DNA of 33,491 nucleotides from Candidatus Bathyarchaeota archaeon (GTDB lineage: Archaea > Thermoproteota > Bathyarchaeia > Bathyarchaeales > WUQV01), in NCBI GenBank assembly GCA_009889585.1, contig WUQV01000054.1, positions 1 to 33,491 of the forward strand, in the 5' to 3' direction. The translations under genes and the position numbers were made by a program. Below are positions 1 through 10,292 of the stretch, one piece after another; positions within the stretch are counted from its first letter, which is position 1, and each line of letters begins with the position of its first letter. The notes under the pieces are model-generated. The model saw only the letters and a list, made by a program, of their open reading frames with translations. It searched no databases and was not told where the DNA came from.

Positions 1-705
1 ATTGAGAACGAAGAAAGGACTATGGAAGTCCTCTTAACTTTACCGATAAAAAGGTTTTGGGTATCGATTTCGAAGGTTATAGCCTCGTTCGTATTAGGAA
101 TAATAGGGCTTATAGCTACATTCATAGGGTTCTATGTATATCTTGAGCTATTAAAGTCCGCCCTCGTAGAAATTCCAGCGGCTGCTCCAGCGGGAGTTAC
201 AACTCTCATTGGCAATAAAGAGGCGTTAGAGTGGATCATAAGGGAAGTCCTAGGAAGAATAACGATATATTCTTCAATGGCTGAAGCATTTACTCCATCT
301 CCAACATCATTCGCTTATATGATGGGATTTGCAGCTCTATCCCTATTCTTCTTCGCATCTATTGGAGTCTTAATAGGAGGGCTAAGTAGTGACGTTAGGA
401 TGGGGCTTACGATATCTGGTAACGTAGGATTCCCGATCATGTTATTATCAATGTTATTCATGTATATGGAGCCAGATAAGCTTCCGATACCAGTAGAAGC
501 CCTTCTTTCGAACCCCTTGACGGCTCTTCCAACAGCAGCATCCCTTTCCATTTTAGACAAACTGCCTCCTCTTACCCCTTTATATTTCATAATCTCTGCA
601 TCAATAGCTTTTTGCACTATAGCAGCGGTTTCTAGAGCTCTCAATTTGGAAACTTTAGATAGATTGAAGAAATTCTTAAAGTTTAAGAGACGGTTTATGA
701 AATAA
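1..705 (+). CDS. ABC-2 type transporter permease, C-terminal part (5' end outside window)
   Basis: Frame is open from base 1 (IENEERTMEVLLTLPIKRFW...); the E-ERT-E-LL-TLPI motif followed by several hydrophobic segments is typical of ABC-2 permeases. Confidence 0.75.
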   Translation: MENEERTMEVLLTLPIKRFWVSISKVIASFVLGIIGLIATFIGFYVYLELLKSALVEIPAAAPAGVTTLIGNKEALEWIIREVLGRITIYSSMAEAFTPSPTSFAYMMGFAALSLFFFASIGVLIGGLSSDVRMGLTISGNVGFPIMLLSMLFMYMEPDKLPIPVEALLSNPLTALPTAASLSILDKLPPLTPLYFIISASIAFCTIAAVSRALNLETLDRLKKFLKFKRRFMK

Positions 706-1070
706 GATAATCAATAATAGTTGAGGCTCTTAAGATAGCGTAAGTGAATTTTTGCTTAGTTAGCACCTTTTAACTCCCTTCATAAGTTTGCTCATACAGG
801 TCGACTATTTACTACGCCATCTTCCCTTTAACCCCTTTAAGCCTAACTTTGACCGATTTACTTCTAAACAACTAAGTTTGCCAAGGCCTTTCTTACGGGA
901 AAGAGCTCCCGAAGGCCATTACGAATTAAATCCCCTACTATGCCAAGCGTTAACATCCCCATTCCCTCGGTTGAACTCTTGACGTTAAGGGCTTTAAATA
1001 GAGGCCATTACGCTAATAAAGTCTCGGCGAAAAATTTATCTTTAAGTAACTATCAGATCACTCAGCCCGC

Positions 1071-2897
1071 GTGGGATTTAACGATATGGTTAGAAGGTAC
1101 CCATACGAGAGGTTTATTGCAATAAGGAGATATGGCGACTTTGCCTTCCTCAGGAATTCGAATTGGATTATATACGTATGTGATGCAAGCGGGCAATTTA
1201 ACATTTGGAAGCAGAGGTCATATATCGGCGATGATGCTTACTATGCCTATCAGCTAACGAACTTTGTGGATTTGATTGTTAGATCAGTTTATACATCTAA
1301 AGCCAATGATATCATAATCTTCTTTGCCGATGAGAAGGGAAATGAGAATTGCCAAGTTTATAGGATGGAGGTAGATGGATGGCCTGAATCAATAACTAAC
1401 AAACCAAACGTTAGACATGAATTTGGCCGTGAGTGCATTAGCCCAGATGGAAGATATTTGGCCTTCAGCTCTAATGAGAGGAATCCCCTCGATATGGATC
1501 TTGTTTTATGTGACATGAAAAGTGGAGAGTGTGTAACGCTCACGAAGGGGGGCTACTTCATCCCAATGGTATGGAGCCGAGATTCAAGGAAATTACTTGT
1601 TAATGAATGCTTCCGCCTTGACGTATTTAGAACTATGTTATTTGATGTAAGAACTGGCGAGGGTAAATACATAATGTCAATTGAGAAGAGAGCTAGGTTT
1701 TTGCCCTTTGCCTTTTCCCCTGATGGGTCATCATCCTACCTCATATCTAACATGGACAGAGAATTTTATGGAATAATGGAGTATCATTTCGATGAAGAAC
1801 GGTTTGAATGGTTGATTACACCAAATTGTGATGTTGAAGGTGCAGCTTTAAGCCATGATGGTAGGCTCTTAGCTTATACGACAAACGAGGATGGCTATTC
1901 AATCCTAAGGATTAAAAACATTAAGAGCAGCCATGAAGTAATTATTGAAACCCCAAAGGGGTTAATTAGCAAACTCCTCTTCTCATACGACGATGCGAAG
2001 CTGGCGCTTTCCCTTGGAACTGCAAGAAGGCCATTTGAGATTTACGTGCTGGAATTAAAGGATATGCTGCTACATCGCCTGGTAAAAGCTCACATTGGAA
2101 ATATACCTGAGGAGGAAATGGTTGATCCGGAAATTATAAGGTACGAAAGCTTTGATTGCCTAAAAATACCAGCTATCCTTTACAAACCCAAGGAGCTAAG
2201 GGCGGGCGAGAAACTTCCAGCCATAATCTCGATTCATGGAGGCCCAACAGCCCAAGAGAGACCTTGGTACAGCAGCGTTTATCAATACCTCGTAAACCAA
2301 GGCTTTATAATTTTAGCTCCAAATTTTAGGGGCAGTACTGGCTATGGGAAATCCTATGAAAGGTTGATCTATAGGGATTGGGGTGGCGGAGACTTAAAAG
2401 ATTACGAACATGCTGTTAAATGGCTTCTGAATCAGGGATACGTTGATAGCAATAGAATGGGCGTTTTCGGAGCAAGTTATGGAGGGTTCGCAACATTAAG
2501 TTGTATAACGAGGATACCGGATTATTGGAGGGCTGCCATCAGTATATGTGGCCCAAGCAATCTTATAACCTTCACGAAAACGATACGCCCTGAGTGGAGA
2601 AGATGGCTTGAAGAGCTTGTTGGAGACGCTGAGAAGGATAGGGAGATGCTTGAAGAAAGGTCACCGATAAACTATATAGATGATGTAAAGTCGGATCTCC
2701 TAGTGATACAGGGGGCCAACGATCCTAGGGTTATAAAGTCTGAGTCAGATCAGATGGTTGAAAAATTAAGGGAAGCTGGAAAGCACGTTGAATATTACGT
2801 CTTCGAGGACGAAGGTCATGGAATATCAAAATACAACAATCTCGTAAAGATGGGGAGGATGATCGTAGACTTCTTCGAAAGAAGGCTTAAAGTATAA
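1071..2897 (+). CDS. S9 family (prolyl oligopeptidase / acylaminoacyl-peptidase type) serine peptidase; start may be the ATG at 1086
   Basis: N-terminal beta-propeller-like repeats (FSPDG, LSHDG); C-terminal alpha/beta hydrolase with HGGP, GASYGG (Ser), GANDPRV (Asp) and DEGHGI (His). Confidence 0.92.
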   Translation: MGFNDMVRRYPYERFIAIRRYGDFAFLRNSNWIIYVCDASGQFNIWKQRSYIGDDAYYAYQLTNFVDLIVRSVYTSKANDIIIFFADEKGNENCQVYRMEVDGWPESITNKPNVRHEFGRECISPDGRYLAFSSNERNPLDMDLVLCDMKSGECVTLTKGGYFIPMVWSRDSRKLLVNECFRLDVFRTMLFDVRTGEGKYIMSIEKRARFLPFAFSPDGSSSYLISNMDREFYGIMEYHFDEERFEWLITPNCDVEGAALSHDGRLLAYTTNEDGYSILRIKNIKSSHEVIIETPKGLISKLLFSYDDAKLALSLGTARRPFEIYVLELKDMLLHRLVKAHIGNIPEEEMVDPEIIRYESFDCLKIPAILYKPKELRAGEKLPAIISIHGGPTAQERPWYSSVYQYLVNQGFIILAPNFRGSTGYGKSYERLIYRDWGGGDLKDYEHAVKWLLNQGYVDSNRMGVFGASYGGFATLSCITRIPDYWRAAISICGPSNLITFTKTIRPEWRRWLEELVGDAEKDREMLEERSPINYIDDVKSDLLVIQGANDPRVIKSESDQMVEKLREAGKHVEYYVFEDEGHGISKYNNLVKMGRMIVDFFERRLKV

Positions 2898-3212
2898 GGG
2901 AGGATGGCGAACCTCTAGGCGTTAACAAATATCCAAGATTTTATATTATCCTTATACAGTCGATTAACGTGCGTATCATCATTCATATGCTTAACGGCGG
3001 ATCGAATTCGGGCAAGCCTATCTCTTAATCTGTACATTTGAAGAGAGTTTTATCTCAAAGGCCTGTATGTGAGCAGGGACATCGGAAGGTAAGCGCTAAA
3101 TTGGTGTGAAGAGGTGTTGGTTGGTCTAAGGAGGCAGAACGCTTATTTAAAGGAGGGCCGAACTGGGCTTTTTAAAGGAAACGTCGTTAGAGCCTAAGGG
3201 GTTTGGCTTTGG

Positions 3213-3415
3213 CTAAGGGGCTAAACAAGACGCAGCCCCTTTGAGGGCGCCGATAATCCCGAGTCCCACATGGGATGGGGTAACGGGGCAATGGCACGCC
3301 CTTCGCTTCGAAGGTGTGAGCCATGAAGGACGAGGCAAATACCGATGAGTCGCTGAGCGATGAGGCATCACCAGGAGAGAGAATCTCCCGACTTTAGTCG
3401 CGGAGAGTGTCAACC
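3213..3415 (+). mobile_element. Probable degenerate right end of an IS200/IS605-type element (tnpB 3' end / omegaRNA region)
   Basis: MKDEANTDESLSDEASPGERISRL* peptide followed by the hairpin-like gaatctcccgactttagtcgcggagagtgtcaac, which resembles IS605-family right ends; no upstream tnpB ORF. Confidence 0.45.
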
Positions 3416-3708
3416 GATGTAGGCAATATTTTGCCTCTAAGGCCATCAGAGGAGCTTGAGCTGAATTGCTATTTACGGCCGGATTCATGGGAAGCGGTCG
3501 GTGCTTCTAAATATGGGCCACTAATCTTCTCCTTCGAGAGCTCATATGAAGGGCTGCCGCGCTTAAGCTGCTACCGCTGGATTCAAAAGGATCTCGATCG
3601 ATTTCGAATTTTGACGATCATTAAAGTACAAACGCTTTGACTTCAAAAGCTTTATAAGTTACAACACCTTCTTCGAAAGTCCCGATGTAACCCATGGGGT
3701 CTTAGAGC

Positions 3709-4134
3709 ATGCTAGAATTGCTTATATCTCTAATGGCTTTGTGTATCTCTGTAGGGACGCTTATCTACGTAGCGGGCTATAAAGTAGGGCAGCTTAGTGT
3801 GAAGATAGATCTTCTATGGCGAGTATACGTGGAGGAGGCGTTGATCGAGGCCATGAGGCATGGTTACATAATGTTCTCTTCTAGCATTAAATTGACGAGC
3901 CGTGGGGAGGCTTTATTGTCGCCTGCATTAAAGGCTGAAATCGACAACCTAGTGAAAAGACAGAGGGATCTTCCTAAGCAATCGGAGGACAAAATAGCCT
4001 TTAAGCTTATGGAGGAATATTACAGCATGTTAAGGAAGGTGAGCGAAGAAAATAACGTGCCGCTTAGGGCGGTGTTAGCAACAGCAGCTGTGTACGTTAA
4101 AGTCCTTTCCACGAAGGGCCCCTCGGAGGTTTGA
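3709..4134 (+). CDS. Hypothetical protein with one N-terminal transmembrane segment and a soluble helical domain
   Basis: 141 aa ORF; hydrophobic N-terminus MLELLISLMALCISVGTLIYVAGY then charged helical sequence; TATA-like gctttataagtt upstream. Confidence 0.6.
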   Translation: MLELLISLMALCISVGTLIYVAGYKVGQLSVKIDLLWRVYVEEALIEAMRHGYIMFSSSIKLTSRGEALLSPALKAEIDNLVKRQRDLPKQSEDKIAFKLMEEYYSMLRKVSEENNVPLRAVLATAAVYVKVLSTKGPSEV

Positions 4135-4154
4135 GAAACTTAAGATCCGTAAGG

Positions 4155-5555
4155 CTATCCGTATGATGAAGCGAACTTTGACAAGAGAAGGGCTATGTGC
4201 TTAATCCCCGTTATGAAGTCCTTTACCCTAATGTTCTCATTTGGCGCGTGAACCTTAGAATCGTAATAATTACAACCAGTGGAAATCGTCGGAATGCCTA
4301 AAGCTTCCGTAAATAGATAAACGGGGCCGGATCCGGCTATGCTAGGGCAGACGACGGTTTCAGCGCCGTACACTTCAGCGGCCGTCTCCGTTACGAGCTT
4401 GACGAACGGATGGGCGATGGGCGTCCTGCCAGCCGGATAACCGTTAAGATAAACGATCTCGACGTCCGAAAAGCCCAGCTTATCTAAGTGCCGTCTTAAC
4501 TTCGATAGGATGTCGTCAGGGCTTTGCTTAAGGACCAGCCTGAAGTCGAGCTTCGCAGAAGCCTTGCTCGGAAGAATCGTCTTCGACCCAGGCCCTATGT
4601 AACCAGCGACGAGGCCGCATATGTTCACAGCTGGCCCGAGATAATACGCGGCTTTGGCCTCTAAGCCAGTTAACCCGCCTAAAAGGGAGCGTATGCCAAG
4701 TCGTCTCTTAAGGCTCTCTTCGTCTAGTTCAATCATCTCCAATAAAGCTAAATCATCTTCGCTTAACTTCTCGACGTGTTCGTAAAAGCCCTCTATCAGC
4801 ACCTTCCCATCGGGAGCCCTTAACGATCCCAGCGCCTTCACGAGCCTCCAAGCTGGGTTGTCGACGATTACGCCATATGATGAGTGTAAATCGCTAGAAG
4901 GATCTTTAACCGTTAATTCGACGTAAAGGATCCCCTTCGCCCCGAGGTAAACGTTCGGCCTACCTTTCTCATCGATATAGCCCGTTTCCCAAATACATAA
5001 GTCGGCTCGTAAGCGTTCCTTATTCGTCTTCACGAAGTCGGGGAGGGTCAGGCTCCCTACTTCTTCCTCTCCCTCGATTACGAACTTAACGTTCACCGGC
5101 ACCTCGCCGATCGTCTTTAACAAAGTCTCCACGGCCTTCAATCGAGCTATTATATTGCCCTTATTATCAGCGGCCCCTCGCGCGTACAGCTTGCCATCTT
5201 GTACCTTCGGTTCAAACGGCGGGTGCAACCATCCATCCAAAGGATCAGGAGGTTGAACGTCGTAGTGATTGTAAAATAACAACGTCTTACGCGCCCTCGG
5301 GTTCATTAACTCGCCGAGCACGATGGGGTTGCCGCCGTGTTCCTTACGAAGCTCGACTAATAACCCCGCTTCTTCTAACATTTCCTTCACTAAGCGGGCG
5401 CATTCGTCGATGCCCACCCCTTGAGCTGAGATGCTTGGTTGAGCGCAAAGCCCCTTCAAGTCCTCTACGAACTTATCGACGTTCTCATCCACGTAATCGA
5501 ACGCCGACTTCACGAAGTCCACATCAGTTGATAAGCTTAAAATCGCTTTAAGCAT
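4155..5555 (-). CDS. M20 family metallopeptidase (dipeptidase / ArgE-DapE type)
   Basis: FYNHYDVQPPDPLDGW, ARGAADNKGN, IEGEEEVGS, DLHSSYGV and C-terminal HAPNEN motifs. Confidence 0.93.
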   Translation of the reverse strand: MLKAILSLSTDVDFVKSAFDYVDENVDKFVEDLKGLCAQPSISAQGVGIDECARLVKEMLEEAGLLVELRKEHGGNPIVLGELMNPRARKTLLFYNHYDVQPPDPLDGWLHPPFEPKVQDGKLYARGAADNKGNIIARLKAVETLLKTIGEVPVNVKFVIEGEEEVGSLTLPDFVKTNKERLRADLCIWETGYIDEKGRPNVYLGAKGILYVELTVKDPSSDLHSSYGVIVDNPAWRLVKALGSLRAPDGKVLIEGFYEHVEKLSEDDLALLEMIELDEESLKRRLGIRSLLGGLTGLEAKAAYYLGPAVNICGLVAGYIGPGSKTILPSKASAKLDFRLVLKQSPDDILSKLRRHLDKLGFSDVEIVYLNGYPAGRTPIAHPFVKLVTETAAEVYGAETVVCPSIAGSGPVYLFTEALGIPTISTGCNYYDSKVHAPNENIRVKDFITGIKHIALLLSKFASSYG

Positions 5556-5641
5556 TGCGGGACATTTTTCAAAGGGAAAGCTATATCATAGTTACCCTCG
5601 TAATAATTGCCGACGGTTAAACGCGGCGCAAGGAAGTAGGG

Positions 5642-6277
5642 ATGAACCCGATGCAACTTCAAGAGTGGCTGTTGAACGTAGGCCTTCAATACCAATTCTT
5701 CGGGGCCTTCTTCATAAGCTTCGTAGGAGCGCTTTCGATAGCGTTCCCCATTCCTTACCATCTCGTCATATTGGCGTTAAGCTTAGGAGGCATGGATCCG
5801 TTAGTCCTTACGCTCGCCGCCGGCTTAGGCTCTACGATGGGCCAGTTCTTCAGCTACGCCCTCGGTTATTACGGCCGAGGGTTCATTAGCGAGGAGCGGC
5901 GAAGAAAGCTTGACTTCTTCCTTAAGTTATTCGGTCGTTACAGCGCCATCGCGATCTTCGTCTTCGCTTTAACGCCTCTTCCGGATAGCTTGCTATTCAT
6001 ACCCCTCGGCATGCTTCATTATAAGCTATGGAAGGCCTTCGCCTCCTGCTTAGCTGGGAAGACGTTGATGTTCTCAATCATAGTGTACTTCGGCCGATAC
6101 TTCAAGGACCTAGTGCTTTTCTTCTTCGGAGGTGAGTCGAGTTGGATCGGCATCATCGTGATGTTAGCTTTAGTAATCTTAGCGTTAATTATCCTATTAA
6201 AAGTTGATTGGGAACGAGTCCTCGAGAAATACGTATTAAAGACTTTCAATCCTCCAGCGAGCTCCGCTATTAATTAG
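5642..6277 (+). CDS. VTT/DedA-like (SNARE-associated) integral membrane protein
   Basis: Multiple TM segments; GLGSTMGQFFSYALGYYGRG and FALTPLPDSLLFIPLGMLHY resemble VTT-domain motifs. Confidence 0.7.
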   Translation: MNPMQLQEWLLNVGLQYQFFGAFFISFVGALSIAFPIPYHLVILALSLGGMDPLVLTLAAGLGSTMGQFFSYALGYYGRGFISEERRRKLDFFLKLFGRYSAIAIFVFALTPLPDSLLFIPLGMLHYKLWKAFASCLAGKTLMFSIIVYFGRYFKDLVLFFFGGESSWIGIIVMLALVILALIILLKVDWERVLEKYVLKTFNPPASSAIN

Positions 6278-6535
6278 CGCTAATTATTTCACAAGGTAAC
6301 CTAAGGGCTTTCTTCTCATCACACAATTAGTGACCTCTCACTACTTTAACATAAGTTTAAAACAGCACATCTATCTAACATATTTACTGAGCCCAAATTT
6401 ATCTATAGCTTCAATTAAGTATAGTCCAAAATCTCAGATTATACGTTTCTTTTATCTTTTTAGCAGACTAGCCGCTTAGCTTAAGCCCCTAGCAAGCTTG
6501 ATTATGTCGCACATAAATGAAGTTCACTAGAATGC

Positions 6536-7285
6536 TCACTCAGATAACCCAACTAACGAACTTCTTTCCTTAACCAATTGATCAAACGTAATGTAGGCAT
6601 TCCCTATGACCTTTAGCCTTGCGTTAACCTCTCTTCCGCTAATCTCTATGATGTTATACGAGTTATAAAAGAAGCCCCTAAGCCTTTCAGATGAAAAGCT
6701 CCCCGAGTGTATTATCGGGGTGCCCTCAACGACCCACTTCCAAGGCCTATGCCTATGGCCGCATAGGACGAGGTTCACACCTGCCTCTATGAGGCCTTGA
6801 AGTGCATCTCCAGCGTCTAAGACGACGTATCTATCTGGCCCTGCGTCAGGGATGGGGACTAAGTGATGATGCATAGCGGCTATCTTAAACTTATCCTTAT
6901 GTTTACTTAACTCTTCCTTCGCCCAAATCATCTGCCTATACCCCACCTCTCCATCATCCCTTTCAGGCCTAGCAGTATTAATCGATATAATTACGACCTC
7001 GCCTAAATCCAATACGCCTTTGAGGGGAAAGAACTGCTTAAAAATAAGATACCCTGTGGATCTATAGTCATGGTTTCCACTTAAGATTATTATATTCTTA
7101 CATTCGAGTTGATTAAGCCTTTGCTGAGCCATCCTAAACTCTGAAAGAAGGGATTGTTCGGTTAGATCCCCTGTTACTATTATAGCATCGGGGTTAAGCG
7201 CATTCACTTCTTCGACAGCTTCCTCAAATACTTTGGCCTGGAACTGAGGGCCGCAATGGACGTCGGATATTTGTACTATGAGCAT
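6536..7285 (-). CDS. Calcineurin-like metallophosphoesterase
   Basis: Metallophosphoesterase motifs DVHCG, GDLTE, GNHDYR, HHHLVP, CGHRHRP. Confidence 0.92.
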   Translation of the reverse strand: MLIVQISDVHCGPQFQAKVFEEAVEEVNALNPDAIIVTGDLTEQSLLSEFRMAQQRLNQLECKNIIILSGNHDYRSTGYLIFKQFFPLKGVLDLGEVVIISINTARPERDDGEVGYRQMIWAKEELSKHKDKFKIAAMHHHLVPIPDAGPDRYVVLDAGDALQGLIEAGVNLVLCGHRHRPWKWVVEGTPIIHSGSFSSERLRGFFYNSYNIIEISGREVNARLKVIGNAYITFDQLVKERSSLVGLSE

Positions 7286-7744
7286 GGCAACGTCCTTAAG
7301 GTAGATCAGGCGTTATTAAGCGTTATCGTAGCTCAAAATACTTTGAGCGAGGCCTTTGACGCTTAACACGCCCTGTCGTAGGGGACCTCTATGCACGACG
7401 CTTCGCATAGGATGAACGCACTTTCGCACCGCCGACTCACTCACGTGTAATTTTTCGCTACTCCGAGAGGACGTATTGGCATTTCTTTGCAAGGTTTTAT
7501 TATCTTAACATCTTTTTCGTCCATAATACTCCTTTTGGAAAGGATGGGAAGATGAGGTTGGAGGAGTACCGCTAAGTAAAATTAGGGAAAAATGCTCTTC
7601 CGGAGGCAGAACGCCGCCGAGGTCAGGCTAGAGAGGCCGGCCACCGCGGAAATCCAGAGAGGATGCATTCTTACGCGGCCGCTAAGGCTGAGGAGAGGCT
7701 TGCGGAAGCGCCATGGGTCTATTGAAGCAATACTTTAAGTAGTC

Positions 7745-7776
7745 ACTGGTTAAGATAGCATGCTATCGTAACCAGT
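7745..7776. repeat. 32-bp near-perfect palindrome
   Basis: ACTGGTTA-A-GATAGCATGCTATC-G-TAACCAGT: 8 bp arms, one A/G mismatch, perfect 14 bp core; followed by a T-rich tract. Confidence 0.9.
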
Positions 7777-7913
7777 TTTATTTTCTTTTCAATTTTAAAA
7801 TTTCTGTGTTCAATCAATTAACTAAAAGGCAATTTACGCTATCAATCCATCAGGGCATGCTATGAAAGCGCTTAATAAGCTAGGTCTCTTGAGATTAACT
7901 AAAGGGATCGTTC

Positions 7914-8288
7914 ATGAGCTTTAGGAAATATTTGGATGAAGGCAAAAGGTACGTGGAGTTGAACGATCCAGTTCAAGCGAGTGAGAAGCTTTATAAAGCG
8001 GCTGAGGAAGCCGTGAAGGCTTTATCGAAGGTTTATGCTTTCGACGTTTATAAAGAAGTTGAGGAAGAGGGGAAGTGGACGGTTACGCTTTTGTTTAAAT
8101 CCGTTGAGAGGATGGCAGTGAAGCTCGGGGATGAGGTAAGGCGCTATTGGAATACCGCATGGACGCTTCATGTAGAAGGGTTTCATGAGACGAGGTTAGA
8201 AAGCAGCTATGTAGCAGGGAGCATAAAGGATGTAGAGGAGTTGGTTAAGCTCGCTGAAGAACGTGAAGAAAGGGTTAAGCATCGATGA
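7914..8288 (+). CDS. PaREP1 family protein
   Basis: NDPVQASEKLYKAAEEAVKALSKVY ... WTLHVEGFHETRL matches PaREP1-type architecture and is clearly paralogous to 10974..11357. Confidence 0.8.
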   Translation: MSFRKYLDEGKRYVELNDPVQASEKLYKAAEEAVKALSKVYAFDVYKEVEEEGKWTVTLLFKSVERMAVKLGDEVRRYWNTAWTLHVEGFHETRLESSYVAGSIKDVEELVKLAEEREERVKHR

Positions 8289-8601
8289 GGCCGATAAGCC
8301 GGATTTCTCAAATTAAGGCTTGATGTACAACCTTTCAAGCCTTGCCTTTAATCCTCCTATGAGATGGGATGGGTCTTCGCTAAACCATGAACGACTTCCG
8401 ATGTACCTACTCCTAATCCTCCATGAAATGAAGCTTAATGCTCAGCCTTAGGGGACTCGTCCTTTAGGATCCTTTTGATTTCCTCATGAAGCTTCGACAA
8501 GCGATAACGCCATGGCTAAGGTCATGGCTTCGCTTAACGCTAAAGCAATCGATCGTAAAACGATTTAAAATGCGCTGAGGCTAAGCCCAAGGGCGTTAGC
8601 G

Positions 8602-9966
8602 TTGAGGGAAGCCGTCCCATGCGCTTTAACGATCGCCGGCTCTGATAGCGGAGGGGGAGCTGGCATCGAGGCCGATTTAAAGACTTTCTCATCCCTTGGC
8701 GTATTCGGGACGTGCGCCATAACGGCGATAACCGCTCAAAACACGACGGGAGTTTACGAAATCTTCCCAATTCCAGCTGAAGTCGTCAAACGGCAAATCG
8801 ACGTAGTCCTAGAGGATATACCCGTTCAAGCGACCAAGACTGGCATGTTATACTCTAAGGACATAATGGTGGTCGTCGCCGATTCGATAGATAAATACGG
8901 ATTACAAGTCGTCGTCGACCCTGTTTTCAGGGCTGGAACCGGCGATCCGCTTATTTTAGAGGAGGATAAACGAGCGTTAATCGAGCTCGTCATCCCGAGG
9001 GCCCTCGTCGTAACGCCCAACGTGTTCGAGGCTACGGATATGGCTCGAATGAAGGTCGTTGACGTCGATGGCGCTAAAGAGGCAGCTAAGAGGGTCGCGG
9101 ATCTAGGGGCTAAGGCCGTCGTCGTTAAAGGCGGCCACTTAGAGGGCGAAACGATCGTCGACGTCCTTTATTGCGAAGGGAAGTTCGAGATCTTTAAGAA
9201 GCCTCGCGTCAAAGGGCTCTTCCACGGGAGCGGCTGCGCCTTCTCAGCCGCTATCGCCGCTCATCTGGCCTTAGGCCACGACGTAATCGAAGCCGTGACG
9301 AAGGCTGAGCAATTCATGGATAACGCTTTGTCCTTCGCCTTTAGCGTAGGGAGGGGTAGGATTCCGGTGAACCCGATGGCCTGCTTGTACAATGAGGCCG
9401 AGAAGTACCACGTCTTAGACGACGTTACGACGGCAGCGTCGTTAATCGAGAGGAGCCAGGAGTTAGCGCCTTACGCAGCCGAAGTCGGGATGCAGGTGGC
9501 GATGGCCCTTCCTTACGCCTTAAACAAATGGCACGTAGCAGCCGTCCAAGGGAGGATTGTGAGGTTCGACGGAGGGCTTAAGGCCGTCGGTTGCGTTCGA
9601 TTCGGAGCCTCCGAACACCTAACGCGCGTGATCTTAAGCGCCATGAAGTACGACTCGATGTTTAGGGCCGCGTTAAACTTGCGTTATGATCAACAATTGG
9701 TGGAGGCCTTTCGAAAGCTCGGTTACGTCGTTTCCAGCTTCGATCGCCGCCTAGAGCCGCCTGAGGTGAAGGCCGTCGAAGGGATGACGTTAAGTTGGGG
9801 CGTACAACAGGCGATTAAGGCCGCAGGCAATGTTCCTGACGTCGTTTACGACCTCGGCGACATTGGGAAGGAGCCTATGATTAGGGTATTGGGAACGTCG
9901 GCTAGAAACGTCGTCGAGAAAGCGCTTTCAGCCGTCCGAAGCCTAAAGCGTTCATGTGAACGTTAA
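8602..9966 (+). CDS. thiD: Bifunctional hydroxymethylpyrimidine/phosphomethylpyrimidine kinase fused to ThiN-type thiamine-phosphate synthase domain
   Basis: N-term [22 protein letters not shown]..., [27 protein letters not shown] (ThiD); C-term [15 protein letters not shown]...[19 protein letters not shown]...[10 protein letters not shown] (ThiN). TTG start at 8602. Confidence 0.93.
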   Translation: MREAVPCALTIAGSDSGGGAGIEADLKTFSSLGVFGTCAITAITAQNTTGVYEIFPIPAEVVKRQIDVVLEDIPVQATKTGMLYSKDIMVVVADSIDKYGLQVVVDPVFRAGTGDPLILEEDKRALIELVIPRALVVTPNVFEATDMARMKVVDVDGAKEAAKRVADLGAKAVVVKGGHLEGETIVDVLYCEGKFEIFKKPRVKGLFHGSGCAFSAAIAAHLALGHDVIEAVTKAEQFMDNALSFAFSVGRGRIPVNPMACLYNEAEKYHVLDDVTTAASLIERSQELAPYAAEVGMQVAMALPYALNKWHVAAVQGRIVRFDGGLKAVGCVRFGASEHLTRVILSAMKYDSMFRAALNLRYDQQLVEAFRKLGYVVSSFDRRLEPPEVKAVEGMTLSWGVQQAIKAAGNVPDVVYDLGDIGKEPMIRVLGTSARNVVEKALSAVRSLKRSCER

Positions 9967-10111
9967 CATCCTCCTTTTAAAGGACGTGCATTACTTTTCG
10001 GTGCAGAGCTTTAAAGGATCGTCGTTAACGTGGCCATATAACGTGCTACTGACCCTCGCGGCCCTCCTAACCATAGCCTTAGCTGCCATAATAGGGAAGC
10101 GAGGCTTATGA
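9956..10111 (+). CDS. Small membrane protein ORF (51 aa) overlapping the end of thiD-thiN; possibly the tail of a lost permease
   Basis: GTG start at 9956: [51 protein letters not shown]; single C-terminal TM segment with a basic tail like ABC-2 permease C-termini. Confidence 0.35.
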   Translation: MNVNILLLKDVHYFSVQSFKGSSLTWPYNVLLTLAALLTIALAAIIGKRGL

Positions 10112-10148
10112 GGAGAATCGGGCTCTTCAAACACTAGAGACAAGAATT

Positions 10149-10241
10149 ATGCCACAGCCTAGGAAATTAATCCGTAAAGCAAAAGCTTCTAAAAAGTTAG
10201 AAGTCAACTGTGCCTTGAAAGGTAAGCCAGCTGAGGTTTAA
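10149..10241 (+). pseudogene. Possible decayed antitoxin-like N-terminus
   Basis: MPQPRKLIRKAKASKKLEVNCALKGKPAEV* followed in frame by RLLKL*; looks like an RHH/VapB-type start interrupted by stops. Confidence 0.25.
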
Positions 10242-10292
10242 AGGTTGCTGAAGCTTTAAGCCCGAATCGTAGGAAGAGGTCTTTGGGGTTTA

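Noticed and set aside
3330-3370. gatgagtcgctgagcgatgaggc read as a C/D box sRNA
   Set aside because: The spacing between C- and D-like motifs is too short for guides; better explained as part of the IS605-like end.
5537-5761. Minus ORF upstream of the M20 peptidase
   Set aside because: Overlaps the start of the VTT membrane protein on the other strand with no domain-like sequence.
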